A stretch of 34,751 nucleotides of DNA from Triparma columacea (Eukaryota; Sar; Bolidophyceae; Parmales; Triparmaceae), in assembly GCA_030267965.1 (NCBI GenBank), contig BRYA01000315.1, positions 1 through 34,751 on the forward strand, in the 5' to 3' direction. How positions within the stretch are numbered: position 1 is the first letter of the stretch; each line of letters starts with the position of its first letter. The position numbers were made by a program, and so were the translations under genes. Below, one piece after another: positions 25,525 through 34,751 of the stretch. The notes beneath the pieces are model-generated. The model did no database searches. It was not told the origin of the DNA and worked only from the letters and a program-made list of their open reading frames with translations.

Positions 25525-26868
25525 ATGCGTCGTCGTTCAAAAATAACAATCATAACGGTATTTTTAGTCTCTACAGTAGCGCGTTCTGTAAAGTCATTTG
25601 CCTTAATCTCCCCCAAACTCCAACACTCTCGCAACCTCGGTGCTTCCACCTCTCGCAACCTCGGTGCTTCCACCTCTCGCAACCTCGGTGCTTCCACCTC
25701 CCCCTACACCAATTCAGAAGGAGATGATCTTCTCGAATGGTCTGTCGACGAGTCTGACATAACGCCAATTTCTCTCATCGACGGAGATCACCACGATGTA
25801 TTGAAGGAGTTCTCTGAGATGATCGAAATATATCAAGCCTCAATAGTCGACAGAATACACGCCCAAGAACCAACCTCACGATTCACCTCCGACTCGTGGA
25901 CAGGTGATGGGTCTCGTGGCTTAACCCGTGTAATCCAAGACGGAACTGTAGTTGACAAGGGAGCTGTTTCAACCTCTTACATTAACTCTGGTGTCCTTTC
26001 TCCGGGGCGTGCAAAGACGATGAAGGCCAGGGGCGTGAATGTACCGGACGACGGGAGGTACAATGCGGCGGCACTCAGCTTGGTGCTGCACACGAGGAAC
26101 CCCCACGTCCCCACCTTCAGGAGCGATGTAAGGTGAGCAAGATGGAAGATATATCATGATATCAGCAATGCACCATAGTAACCCTTCTATGGTCACTTTG
26201 CTCCTCCCCCGCACGCAGAATGTTCCAAGTGCTCGACTCTGACGGCTCGGTTGTCGACACGTGGTTAGGAGGGGGTGCGGATCTTACCCCTTACGTGCTC
26301 TACGAGTCGGACGTCTCGGCCTTCCACTCCCAGCTTCGCTCCCTCTGCTTGGAGTGGGACATGGACTACGACGGAATGAAGAAGAACTGCGACGAGTACT
26401 TTTACATTCCGTGCAGAAAAGAGCACAGGGGTGTAGGAGGGATATTCTTCGATGATATACCGGCAGATGGGAGGGGTATGGGGTTCGTTGATGGCCTCGT
26501 GAAGAGTTGGATGGACGTCTGGCTGGACCATATCGTTGAGGAGAGGCAAAGGGTGGAATGGACGGAGGTGAGGACGAAGAGAAGAGTGACGACTCAAGTA
26601 CAGCATAGAACTGCCTCTAACTGCCCCACTTCGCTCGTCGCAGAGAGAAAAAGATTGGCAACTGATACGAAGGGGCAGGTACTTGGAGTTCAATCTGCTT
26701 TACGATAGAGGGGTAGCATTTGGGCTCATGAAGGAGAACCCGCGGACTGAAGGGATCCTCGTTAGCGCTCCCCCGGAGATAAAGTGGAGGTATAACTACG
26801 AGATTGAGAAGGGAGGGAATGAGGAGAGTCTTATGAAGGTGCTGAAGGAACCGAGGGATTGGGTGTAA
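25525..26868 (+). CDS. Divergent coproporphyrinogen III oxidase-like protein, plastid-targeted
   Basis: HemF/CPOX converts coproporphyrinogen III to protoporphyrinogen IX with oxygen. Exons 25525-26132, 26219-26567 and 26644-26868 (all GT..AG, phases 2 and 0) give 393 aa. The leader has a hydrophobic signal ending VKSF-AL, a plastid-type site. Family blocks are clear: SLVLHTRNPHVPT, WLGGGADLTPYVL, CDEYFYIPCRKEHRGVGGIFFDD, DWQLIRRGRYLEFNLLYDRG..FGL and EPRDWV. However, the His in the usual T.H.NVR block is Arg (TFRSDVR), and the His before RxExRG is Cys (IPCRKE). Loss of two conserved His suggests altered or lost catalysis, so this may be a paralogue rather than the working enzyme. Confidence 0.85.
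25626..25697 (+). repeat. 24-bp x3 minisatellite in the CPOX-like transit region
   Basis: Three identical 24-bp units ('ctctcgcaacctcggtgctt' plus 'ccac') encode SRNLGAST three times, just after the putative signal cleavage site. They lengthen the presumed transit peptide. Confidence 0.95.
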
Positions 26869-26964
26869 TGGGGTTATGTTGTTGAAATAAATGTCCAATG
26901 TCTTTTCTGTACCTCATACAACAAGATATCCTTTAACAGAACAACACAATAACCCCCCTCCCCC

Positions 26965-27514
26965 TCAATCAGTCTTCTTGTTACCCGCCTTCTTTGCGAA
27001 TATCCCCACCCTTGGCACCTCCTCCCCCCCCTCAACACCTCCCTCCCCCTCCCCGCCCTCCTCTCCCTCCCCCTCCTCCTTCTCGTTAAACGCCATGATG
27101 ACATAGCTCGTAATGATAGCATTAACCACGCAGACACTGAACAATGTCGCCCAATTGTTTCTCCTCACCCCCCACAAGTAAGGTGTATCACGGAGGAGGT
27201 AGGAATCAACGAGATAGAAAGCAAAGATGGGAAGCGTGAACATCATTAAAGTGTAATTTAACAGCTTCTGACCAACAGAACGATTCTGGGGCTGTCGAAG
27301 CCTGGGGGGAGAGAGAGGGGGGGGGGCGGAAGGATGAGGGAAAAGTGGAAATTGGTAGAGCCTTCATACGCCTTGGTTGTGATTTCATCAAGATAAACTT
27401 TATCAAAGACAATATGTCACTATATGGCACCTTCGTCGGCCAATGAATGAATGAATGAGACCTAGAGAAGACATGGGGGGTCAAAACTTACGCTGAGATG
27501 AATCCCTTGGCCAT
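26965..27514 (-). CDS. VMA21: V-ATPase assembly factor VMA21
   Basis: VMA21 is a small ER membrane chaperone for assembly of the V-ATPase Vo sector. Exon 1 is 27492-27514 (MAKGFISA) and exon 2 is 26965-27301, with a 190-bp intron (gtaagt..ccccag), giving 119 aa. The joined N-terminus reads LRQPQNRSVGQKLLNYTL, followed by two hairpin-type membrane segments (MMFTLPIFAFYLVD and VCVVNAIITSYVIMAF) with the family's FxEK ending. A Glu/Gly-rich tail follows, and the last four residues are KKTD, a KKxx ER-retrieval signal like the KKED of yeast Vma21. The retrieval motif strongly supports the call. It converges on the CPOX-like gene, with 96 bp between stops. Confidence 0.88.
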
Positions 27515-27698
27515 TTCCCTTTGTGGTCTTCAATTTTGTCTTTGGTGCCAGGATTTCCTGGGAGGAGGATTTCGAAGGATCCCCTATATTTTTACTATTA
27601 CTCGGGCCATATTACCCGGGCCATTACATGGTCCACAAATAAAAAAACAAGCCAAACACAGATGCATATTCATTTCAGTACAAACCTCTTCTCAACAT

Positions 27699-30359
27699 TT
27701 AATTCGAAAAACCTCGCACAGCCTCGTCGAAGAGGTTTTTGATGTAGTTCTCTGCCAAAGTCTTCTCCGGGCTTTTCTTCTGAACGCCGCAGAACTGCAT
27801 GATGTTATTGACAAAACTTGTCGCCACAACCTCCTGCTCCATCGCCATCGCCAGCAGCCTCTCCGTAAACCCCCCCTCCACTGTCCCTCTTGGTGTCGTC
27901 TTTGGTGTCAACACCCTCTTTGCCGGCATAACCACTAGAGTTTTCCTTTTCCTTTCCTTTTTTCCTTCCCCCCCCTCGGCCTCCCCGCCCACCGCCGGTT
28001 CTTCAATCTCAAGTTTCTTCGATGCCCTCTCCATCACGCTCGTAGTGAGTTCATCCGCTATATCCTTCACCCTCTGAATGATCTCTTCTTTCGAAAGCGG
28101 TTTCTTCGTAACGCCCACCTCCTCTTCCTTCTTCTCTTCTCCTTCCACCACCTCCTCCCCCTCCTTCTCTTTTTCTCCTTCCAACACTTCTATTTCTCCT
28201 CCAACCACCTCGTCCTCCTCCCCCCCATCATCACCCTCATCTTCAAATTCATCTTCAAATTCTTCTCCATAATCCTCATAATCCTCCCCCTCCTGCTTCT
28301 CCCCGGTCCAATCCTTGTATTTCTTCTTCATATCCTCCTTCCACTTCTTCATTTTCAGAGCCTCTTCGTCCATCTCCCCCTCCTCCTCCACCGCCCCATC
28401 ACCCTCATCATCAAACCCATCTCCATAACTCTCCCCCTCCTCCCCCTCCCCCTCCTCCCCCTCACCACCCTCCTCCGCAAACTCTCTGTTGCCATTCTTC
28501 CCCTTTCTCCCCCTCTTTTTCTTCCCCTTCCTCTTCTTCTTCTTCCCCTTCCTCTTCTCCTCCCTCGTTCTGGCCCTGCCCGCAGTCCAGTATGCTCCCG
28601 CGCTCTGTGGGACTCCCTTGAAGAAGTTCTTCCCCTGAAAGCCTGGCATGAAGTAAGCCGCGTTGTCCTGCTCCTTCGTCTTGAAGCTCTCCAAGGATGG
28701 AAAGTAAGGGTCCACGTGGTTTGTGTTACTCTGAATGAGGTCCCGGAGGCCCGGGGAGGCCCGACCTCCCTCTTCTTCACCATCAGCGGGCCCCCCGCCT
28801 CCGCCCCTGCTGCGATTATTGCGCTCGTTGTTTCCAGGATCAGGCGCGCTCGGTCTGACGGCCGGTAAGTCTTGCATGTTGGTGAAGTGGAACGGGTCGT
28901 TGACTGCGACCCGCTCGCTCTCCTCCATGGCGTTGCTCACGAAAGCGTTCAGTTCGTCGAAGGCTGCGTCGGCCTGCTCCACCCCGCTCAACGGCTGGGA
29001 GGTAGGAGACGCGCTCCTCCCTTGCTTCCCCTGCTGCTGCGCTAGCCAAGCCTGAGGGTCTGGCATGTCGTAGCTCCCCTGGGGGGGTTCCTCGTAGTCC
29101 TCGTCGTCGTAATCGTCGTCGTCGTAAATACCGTCGTCGTCGTCAAGCATCATGCCCCCATCCCCATCATCCCCCCCTTCCTCGGCCGCGTAATAGCTCT
29201 CCTCCATAGCAGACATCATTTCCTTTATAGATCCCATACCGACCCCGAGGTAGCTCAGGTCCCCGAGGTCCTCCTCAGCCTTCTTCCCGACCTTGACTGC
29301 GGTGAGCCGGGGCTTGTAGGAAGAAACCTCTTGGAGGATGTAGTTGGAGTAGCGCACAGACGTGCGGTCCAGCTCCCTCTCCAGGCCCTTCCTCTCCATA
29401 TCGGTCAACCCTTCGCTCTGCAACCTCGTCTCGATCTCCTTTTCCATGGCTTGTATGTTGGCCATCTTCGAGAACAAGTCCTCCCTTACGACAAACTTCT
29501 CATAGGTGTCCCAGGCCTTCTTCTCCTCCTTTTCGGCCTTGCTGAGCTTCTTCGATACTACACTACCCCCTGCCCCGCCCAGATTTGAACTCTTGGGCCC
29601 TCTCCTCGAGTCTGTGGTCGGGGACGGGTATCTGCTGTCAATGGCGGACTGCTGGAAGCTGAGCGGAACGTCGTCAAGGGTTCCTCCACCCATCATGTCC
29701 TCATCATCGTCGTACTCGTCGTCATTATTATTGACCGCGAGTATGTCCCTTCCGTCGTCCGGTTTTTGCAAGTGGAATGCCAGCGAGTGGTTCGGGTTAT
29801 TGACAGTGTTATTGAACTGAGCGTCCATTGCCCTCTCAGCAGCCTTCAATTTTTCGTACTGTTCCAGCGTCGGAGGGAACCTGTTTGGGGAGGGGTGGGG
29901 GGGGGTGGGGGGGGGGGTTAAGCGGGTGGAGCGAATGGAGCGGGTGGAGCGGATGAAATAGGTGGAGCAGGTGAAGCAGGTAAAGGTGAGCGACGTGGAC
30001 ATGAATGATTAGGCATGAACAATCATCCAACTCACCTTGCAATCTCTCTGTTCCATTCGGCCAAATCAGCCTCGTATTGGGACAAAGTGGAGTCATGAAC
30101 GGTTCTGAACGACTGGCGCACCGCATCATTGTCGACGAGGGCTTGGTCGATGCTTAGTAAAGAATTCGAGATCACAGCATACTGTTCGGGGAAGGGAGTT
30201 GTGTGTGTTAGTCAACCTTTCAAGACGCCTTCTCCGCCTCACATCTCCCCCGCACACCATCTTCTATTCCGAGCACACCCCGTCACTCACAATTTTCTCC
30301 GCGGGAGCACCACTGGGAAGGGTCTTCTTCTTCAGTGGGTTAAGCCGTGTCTTGCCCAT
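27699..30359 (-). CDS. Unrecognised 798-aa charged low-complexity protein
   Basis: Three exons: 30291-30359 (MGKTRLNPLKKKTLPSGAPA), 30036-30181 and 27699-29880, with introns of 109 and 155 bp (gtgagt donors, phases 0 and 2). Residues ~24-95 are helical (LLSIDQALVDNDAVRQSF, FPPTLEQYEKLKAAERAMDA). A second helical block follows near 185-290 (EKFVVREDLFSKMANIQAME). The middle has acidic runs, and near 510 there is a strongly basic EEKRKGKKKKRKGKKKRGRK patch that could act in nuclear or nucleolar targeting. Acidic stretches and a conserved-looking C-terminal helical segment (FTERLLAMAMEQEVVATSF) end it. No family is recognised. It shares a promoter with the ciliary gene, which is only weak evidence for a related role. 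Confidence 0.82.
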
Positions 30360-30544
30360 GCTGCTTTCAGCTGTTCCTCAACGTCTAGTGTGAAAGCTTC
30401 TATTTTCGAGCCTAATGAAACCACTTTGTGCTAGAATTACCAAAAATTATCCAAACTACGCAAACACCACTCCACAAATTGGCAGGGTTGTGAACCAATT
30501 CACAACCCTAACCGCTCCTCGAAGTCCAAAACGACCTGTTGAAA
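30360..30544. promoter_or_regulatory. Bidirectional promoter with CCAAT-centred inverted repeat
   Basis: The start codons of the 798-aa gene (-) and the CCDC96-like gene (+) are 185 bp apart. At 30484-30509 lies a perfect inverted repeat with 11-bp arms (agggttgtgaa / ttcacaaccct) around a 4-bp centre ccaa, so the middle reads aaCCAATtc. Next to it is 'ccctaacc', telobox-like. Confidence 0.65.
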
Positions 30545-33441
30545 ATGGAGTCCGAGTGGAAGACAGCGGCAGTAGCTGCGGTCAATGAGGTACGTAGTAG
30601 CGAGCGAATCCTGGACCTGACGCGTACCCCTCCTCCCAGCTCCCCCCTCAAAAAAGAGAGCCCCCCCACCTTTGCCGCGGCTCTTCCTCCCACCTTTCCC
30701 AAGCCCCCCCGTTACTCCTTTTCCCTCCGTCTCGCATCTGACCATCTTTCTCCCCTCTCTCCCGCCCCGATCAGGCTCGCGCTGCCGCAGACCTGCCCCC
30801 CCTTGCCTTCTCTGAGGCTCTATCTCTACCCGCCGATGATCACTGTCTTGAGATGGCAAACAACACCTTCACATCTCACTACAACCTCGCCGGACAGAAG
30901 CCCTACCAGAGGTACGCCTCGTTCGGGCACTCCGAGCACGTGGCTGAGAGGGTGTTTGGCATCGACTACAACGGGCTTGATGTTTTGGACGTTTCCCCAC
31001 AGGCTGTCACGCAGAGGATACAGGAGGCGAGGAAGGAGTTTATGGAGGCCGAGAACCCGGCGTGTATGAGCGCCACGGCGAACCGGGTGGCCGTCGGGAT
31101 CTACAGCTCGGATACGGCCTTTAGATACATTGAGGTCTACGCCGAATCTTACCTTGAGCTCTCCGAGGACAACCCCAGCGAGATTGTCGGATCGGAGGTG
31201 ACCATCAGGGGGACCGTGTCGTCGGAGAGTTCCCCCAACAAAGCCCTCGGCCCTTATTGCTGCTTGGTCTATCACGACCCGCCGTCAAAAGCGGTGAACG
31301 CTGCGACAATCAAGGAGAGGTTCTTGGGTGACTACTTTGACTTTAGCGACAACAAGGCCGTCGTCGTTTGGCCCTGGGAGATTGACTTCAACGTTGACGA
31401 CGGAAAGTTCAGCGTGCCCATATCCTTCTCTTCGGTCCCCGAGGCTGGGACCTACTACGTCCAGATCTATCTCAAGGACAAGCCTGAGGACATTCCTTAC
31501 GCAGAGAAGCAGGACGGCCTGGAGGTTCCAGGGGACGGCGCTTTCTGCGCCACCGGCCTCGTCCTAACTGTCGATCAGAAGGACCCCTCCGTATCCCCCG
31601 ACAAGCTCTCGTTTCCCAACATGCACATTGAAGCCGGGACGATTGAGGAGCGCCAGGCCAAGTCCATGGCCGTCATTGCCTCCCAGAACCCTGACCCCAA
31701 GCCGATTTCAACCATCGAAGCCCTCGTCGGTGTCGGCCTGGTAATCCCTGACAGCGAGTACGAGCAGAACCTCTTCGTTCCCGTCGAGAGGCAGGAGAGC
31801 GGCACCATCGCCAACCTCGCTTTATCGTTCAAGAGGGTGACCAGCGCGGAGGAGGGGAGCGACGAGCTGGGCATCGCCAAGGTGTGCTTTGTCGAGGGTA
31901 TCGATGGGGAGGACGTCGTCGTTCCCCCGGGTATGACGATCGTGGGGGGTGACCTTTGCAAGATGGTCTCGGGCAGGGACGCCGAGGGGGAGGAGAAGAA
32001 GAATGAGGATGCTTTGGCCGGGAACCCGAGCTGCTACCTCTGCGTGGCGAAGGCCGAGGTCGGGAGCGAGGCCCCGCTCATAGTCGATCTGGCCGTCGTT
32101 TACGCCGAGAGCATCGAGGGGGAGACTGAGTTTGATATGGGGTCAGGGTACGAGACCGTCAAGGCGCCGGACTGCGTCACTGACGCCTTCAAGAGCCCGA
32201 TCTACCTGTGCACGAAGGTACAGGGGGCAGGCAAGCTGGCCGCGGATGCCATGGCCGAGCAAGCGGCAATGGTCGCGCAGGAGGAAATTCAGAACCAAAT
32301 GGAGGACTATAGCCTGGCTAGTGAGGAGAAGAGCGTGCAGGAGTTCGACTTGGATGTCGACTTGAGCAAGGAGGACATGTTGAGGGATGAGAGGGAGAGG
32401 GCTGAAAGGCTGGCCTTGGCCGCCGCCCAGGAGGAGGAGGACGCCCAGGAGCGGGCTGAGCAGGCGATGCTCAGCAACCTGGAGAGCAACATTGAGTCTC
32501 TGGAGGGAGAGAGGGACGACCTCACGAAGGAGCACTCGGAGCTCCAGCGCAAGCTCGCAGCTTACCTCGCCTCCCAGAAGCGGCGCGAGAACAGCGACCG
32601 CACTAACGAGAAGGAGTCCATGGCAGCCCACGAGATGGAGAAGCAGTACAACGACACGCTTACGTCGATCGTTCTGGGGGAGGAGAAGCTTAACAACCAG
32701 AAGACGGAGTACGACAAGATAGCGATCGACCTGCAGACGAGGCTGGACGAGAAGGAGTGCAAGGCGAACGACATATCCCAGGCGTTTCGGGACTTCAAGA
32801 GGGAGATTAGCAAGGGGAGCGAGAACAGCAGGACAGGGAAGCCCATGCCGAAGAAGGTCATCAAGCAGTTCGAGGAGGCGGAGCTGAAGAAGGACGAGGA
32901 GACGGAGAGGGTGAGGCTAAAGAACATCAACCTTAAGATGACTGTTAAAAAATTGGAGAACCAGCTCCGGGCAAAGGAGCAGCTGGCGGAGGGCCTCCAC
33001 CTTATCGACTTTGAGCAGCTCAAGATAGAGAACCAGACCCTGAACGAGAAGATCGAGGAGCGCAACGAGGAGCTCCACAAGCTACGTAAGAAGAACACCA
33101 CGACCGTCCAGGTCCTCACACACATCAAGGAGAAGCTCCAGGCCGTCCAGGCTGACAACGCCGTCACCAGGTCCAGGCTTGGTGGGCTGGACGAGGACCT
33201 GGCGAGGGCGAGGGACAGGCTTACGAGGCTTAAGAGGGAGAGGGAATCGGTACGAGTGAGCAACGCGGCACTCAAGCAGAGGAGGGGGTTCGCGAATAGT
33301 AACTTGCTGGTGGTGGACTACGAGACTAGGAAACAGAAGTTGGTAGCGGCAAAGGCGCAGCTGGCGGAACTTATGGAGAGACATGGTATACTTGAAGATA
33401 CTATCAACCAGGCTGAGAGGGTGGAGAGGAGGGGGAACTGA
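30545..33441 (+). CDS. CAP-domain/coiled-coil ciliary protein, CCDC96/CFAP184-like
   Basis: Exons 30545-30589 (MESEWKTAAVAAVNE) and 30775-33441 (185-bp intron, phase 0) give 903 aa. Residues ~5-140 resemble a CAP/SCP-like domain: NEARAAADLPPLAFSEAL, CLEMANNTFTSH, CMSATANRVAVGIYSS. There is no signal peptide, which is unusual for CAP proteins. A beta-rich region covers ~150-500. Residues ~631-895 match the CCDC96/CCDC113 coiled-coil domain very closely (FREFKREIS-like start, NSRTGKPMPKKVIKQFEEAE, LHLIDFEQLKIENQTLNEKI, NTTTVQVLTHIKEKLQ). CCDC96/CFAP184 with CCDC113 links structures at the base of the axonemal radial spoke/N-DRC. The gene implies a flagellate stage in the life cycle. Confidence 0.88.
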
Positions 33442-33869
33442 ATTTAAATTGGATTGAAGGGAGGGGGGAGGGGAAGGAGGTGTATTGTTATGAGGTGGAG
33501 GTTTTGAGAAACTTATTTTTCTAAAAAGAAACATATATAAGTCACTTTTTTTTAGGGAAGGGAGAGAGAAGGCAACAGGTACAATTGGATATTTTACGTT
33601 TTCTTAAGGGTGGGGGGGGAGGGTTGTTCCTTGTTGCTCTGTTAAGGATTTCCCAGGGCCCAGGGCCCAGGCAGTCCCAGGTTGATTCCCACCTGCTTGC
33701 ACCATTCCCACCTTTCCTTTCTCCCACTTTCCTGCGAGTTTCAAGCGACATTCTTTCTTTCTCTCTTTCATATTCACGATTTCTTATTTCTTTCTGATTT
33801 TCTACCGCCCGTGAAACACCTTGGAAAGGAAAATTGAGGCCAGTTGCATTTCAGGGAGGCGAAAGAAAA
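33442..33869. other. Intergenic stretch, no gene seen
   Basis: These 428 bp separate two rightward genes. There is a purine-rich tract after the CCDC96-like stop, then G-rich sequence, a short 'ccagggcccagggcccagg' repeat near 33653-33671, and T/C-rich sequence near 33700-33800 that probably belongs to the next promoter. No coding frame or RNA is supported. Confidence 0.5.
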
Positions 33870-34730
33870 ATGAGCAGTAGATCTGTGACGCGCGAAATAA
33901 TTGATTTATGTGATAGCTCTGACGATGAATCGTTGAGCTTGAGCTTTTCAGCGCAGTCAAAGCAGTCAAAGAAGCCGCAGCCATCAAATATACATATCTG
34001 TGATACAGGAGACATTAGCGAGGATGACGACGACCTCCTCGACTGGCAATCTCCATTCGCCTTGTCACCCACCACATCTCGTACCACATCTCGACCCGCT
34101 TCGGCAACTACTGCCACGACAATGACTGCAACCACTACTTCAAGCACCTCTCACGGAGGACCCACTCCACCCTCCAACCCCTACTCTTCCCGTATCCTTC
34201 CCACCCCACCCTCCAACCCCTACGCTTCCCGTACCCTTCCCACTCCACCCTCCAACCCCTACTCTTCCCGTACCCTTCCTACTCCACCCTCCAACCCCTA
34301 CGCTTCCCGCACCCCCAACTATGACCCTGGAGGACAAAGCACAAGAAGTACTCGACCTCCCCCCCTCAATCCCTATCCCCCCCTCCCCCCCCCCTCTCCT
34401 CCCCACCCACCCCGCAACCACAACAACTCCAACAATCCCTATCCCTACAACGAGCTCTACCAAAACAAGCTCTACCAAGATCTTCGATTTGACTTCATCA
34501 AAGACCTCTGGAGGTTTGCGCGAACTCTCACGACGGCCTCCCACAACAACGCGATGCTCACTCACGTAGCGCGCAGAATCGCGCAGATCGGGCTGCTAAC
34601 GTTTGAGATAAGGTCACTTGAAGAATTGATCTGCCGTGACTTCGATTACATCGAGGGAGATAGCGACGAAACCAAGAGCATGCGGGGCGGAACCGTGAAA
34701 GCGAAGGAGGATGTGAGTGCGACAATTTAA
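33870..34730 (+). CDS. SIM-containing low-complexity protein, possibly incomplete at 3' end
   Basis: ATG 33870 begins MSSRSVTREIIDLCDSSDDE; the frame is open to an upstream TTG but has no other ATG. EIIDLCDSSDDE is a textbook SUMO-interaction motif (hydrophobic core followed by Asp/Ser/Glu), and IHICDTGDISEDDDD may be a second. A Thr/Ser-rich region, four 13-aa TPPSNPY.SRTLP repeats and a Pro/Asn/Tyr-rich stretch follow. A helical C-terminal part (FDFIKDLWRFARTL, HVARRIAQIGLLTFEIRSLEELI) ends the frame at 34730 (286 aa). A good donor gtgagt lies at 34713 and the last bases of the window read ttttatag, so the final residues may be intronic and the gene may continue. Function is unknown beyond likely SUMO binding. 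Confidence 0.72.
   Translation: MSSRSVTREIIDLCDSSDDESLSLSFSAQSKQSKKPQPSNIHICDTGDISEDDDDLLDWQSPFALSPTTSRTTSRPASATTATTMTATTTSSTSHGGPTPPSNPYSSRILPTPPSNPYASRTLPTPPSNPYSSRTLPTPPSNPYASRTPNYDPGGQSTRSTRPPPLNPYPPLPPPSPPHPPRNHNNSNNPYPYNELYQNKLYQDLRFDFIKDLWRFARTLTTASHNNAMLTHVARRIAQIGLLTFEIRSLEELICRDFDYIEGDSDETKSMRGGTVKAKEDVSATI
34161..34313 (+). repeat. 39-bp x4 tandem repeat
   Basis: Four units start at 34161, 34200, 34239 and 34278, each encoding PTPPSNPY(S/A)SRTL. Units alternate Ser and Ala at one codon (1=3, 2=4), suggesting that a two-unit block was duplicated. Confidence 0.92.
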
Positions 34731-34751
34731 AATCTGAGACATCTTTTATAG

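Noticed and set aside
33834..33869. Upstream TTG start for the SIM protein
   Set aside because: A non-ATG start is unlikely in a nuclear gene, and the ATG at 33870 directly precedes a normal N-terminus.

Overview
The window is the left end of a eukaryotic nuclear chromosome. It opens with about 12 copies of CCCTAA (the complement of a TTAGGG telomere), passes through a pyrimidine-rich subtelomeric repeat, and then enters compact, intron-poor gene space. Introns are short (68-220 bp) with GT..AG borders and strong pyrimidine tracts. Three proteins carry a hydrophobic signal followed by a plastid-type S-F cleavage motif. This bipartite leader is typical of algae with a secondary red plastid. 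Together with a ciliary gene and START-like/multispanning giant proteins, this suggests a stramenopile alga, perhaps a bolidophyte/Parmales type. The taxon is an inference.

Layout: 1-828 telomere and subtelomeric satellite. 829-9786 (-) one intronless 2,985-aa protein with four homologous multispanning membrane modules, two START-like domains and four phosphosite-like linkers. 9816-10620 a 155-165-bp tandem array directly upstream of its start. 11441-12442 (-) GPN3-type GTPase. 12691-14460 (+) NDC1-type plastid NAD(P)H-quinone oxidoreductase. 14538-15128 (-) plastid-targeted SelW/Rdx-like protein without its redox residues. 15523-23568 (+) three tandem mosaic paralogues that share promoter, N-terminus, C-terminus and 3' flank but carry different middles (MBD-like repeats, AT-hooks, SUMO-interaction-like motif, CW zinc finger). 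23758-24516 (+) LTO1/Yae1-type adapter. 24593-25321 (-) atypical SDR. 25525-26868 (+) divergent coproporphyrinogen oxidase-like protein. 26965-27514 (-) VMA21. 27699-30359 (-) unrecognised acidic/basic protein. 30545-33441 (+) CAP-domain protein fused to a CCDC96/CFAP184 coiled coil. 33870-34730 (+) SIM-containing protein, possibly continuing beyond the window.

Most genes right of 11 kb are ordinary housekeeping, plastid or ciliary genes arranged as divergent or convergent pairs. The unusual material is the giant membrane protein beside its satellite and the three-gene mosaic family, whose shared blocks record repeated duplication, block exchange and repeat expansion. Exon boundaries were deduced by eye from splice signals, reading phase and family resemblance. 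No alignments or database searches were run.
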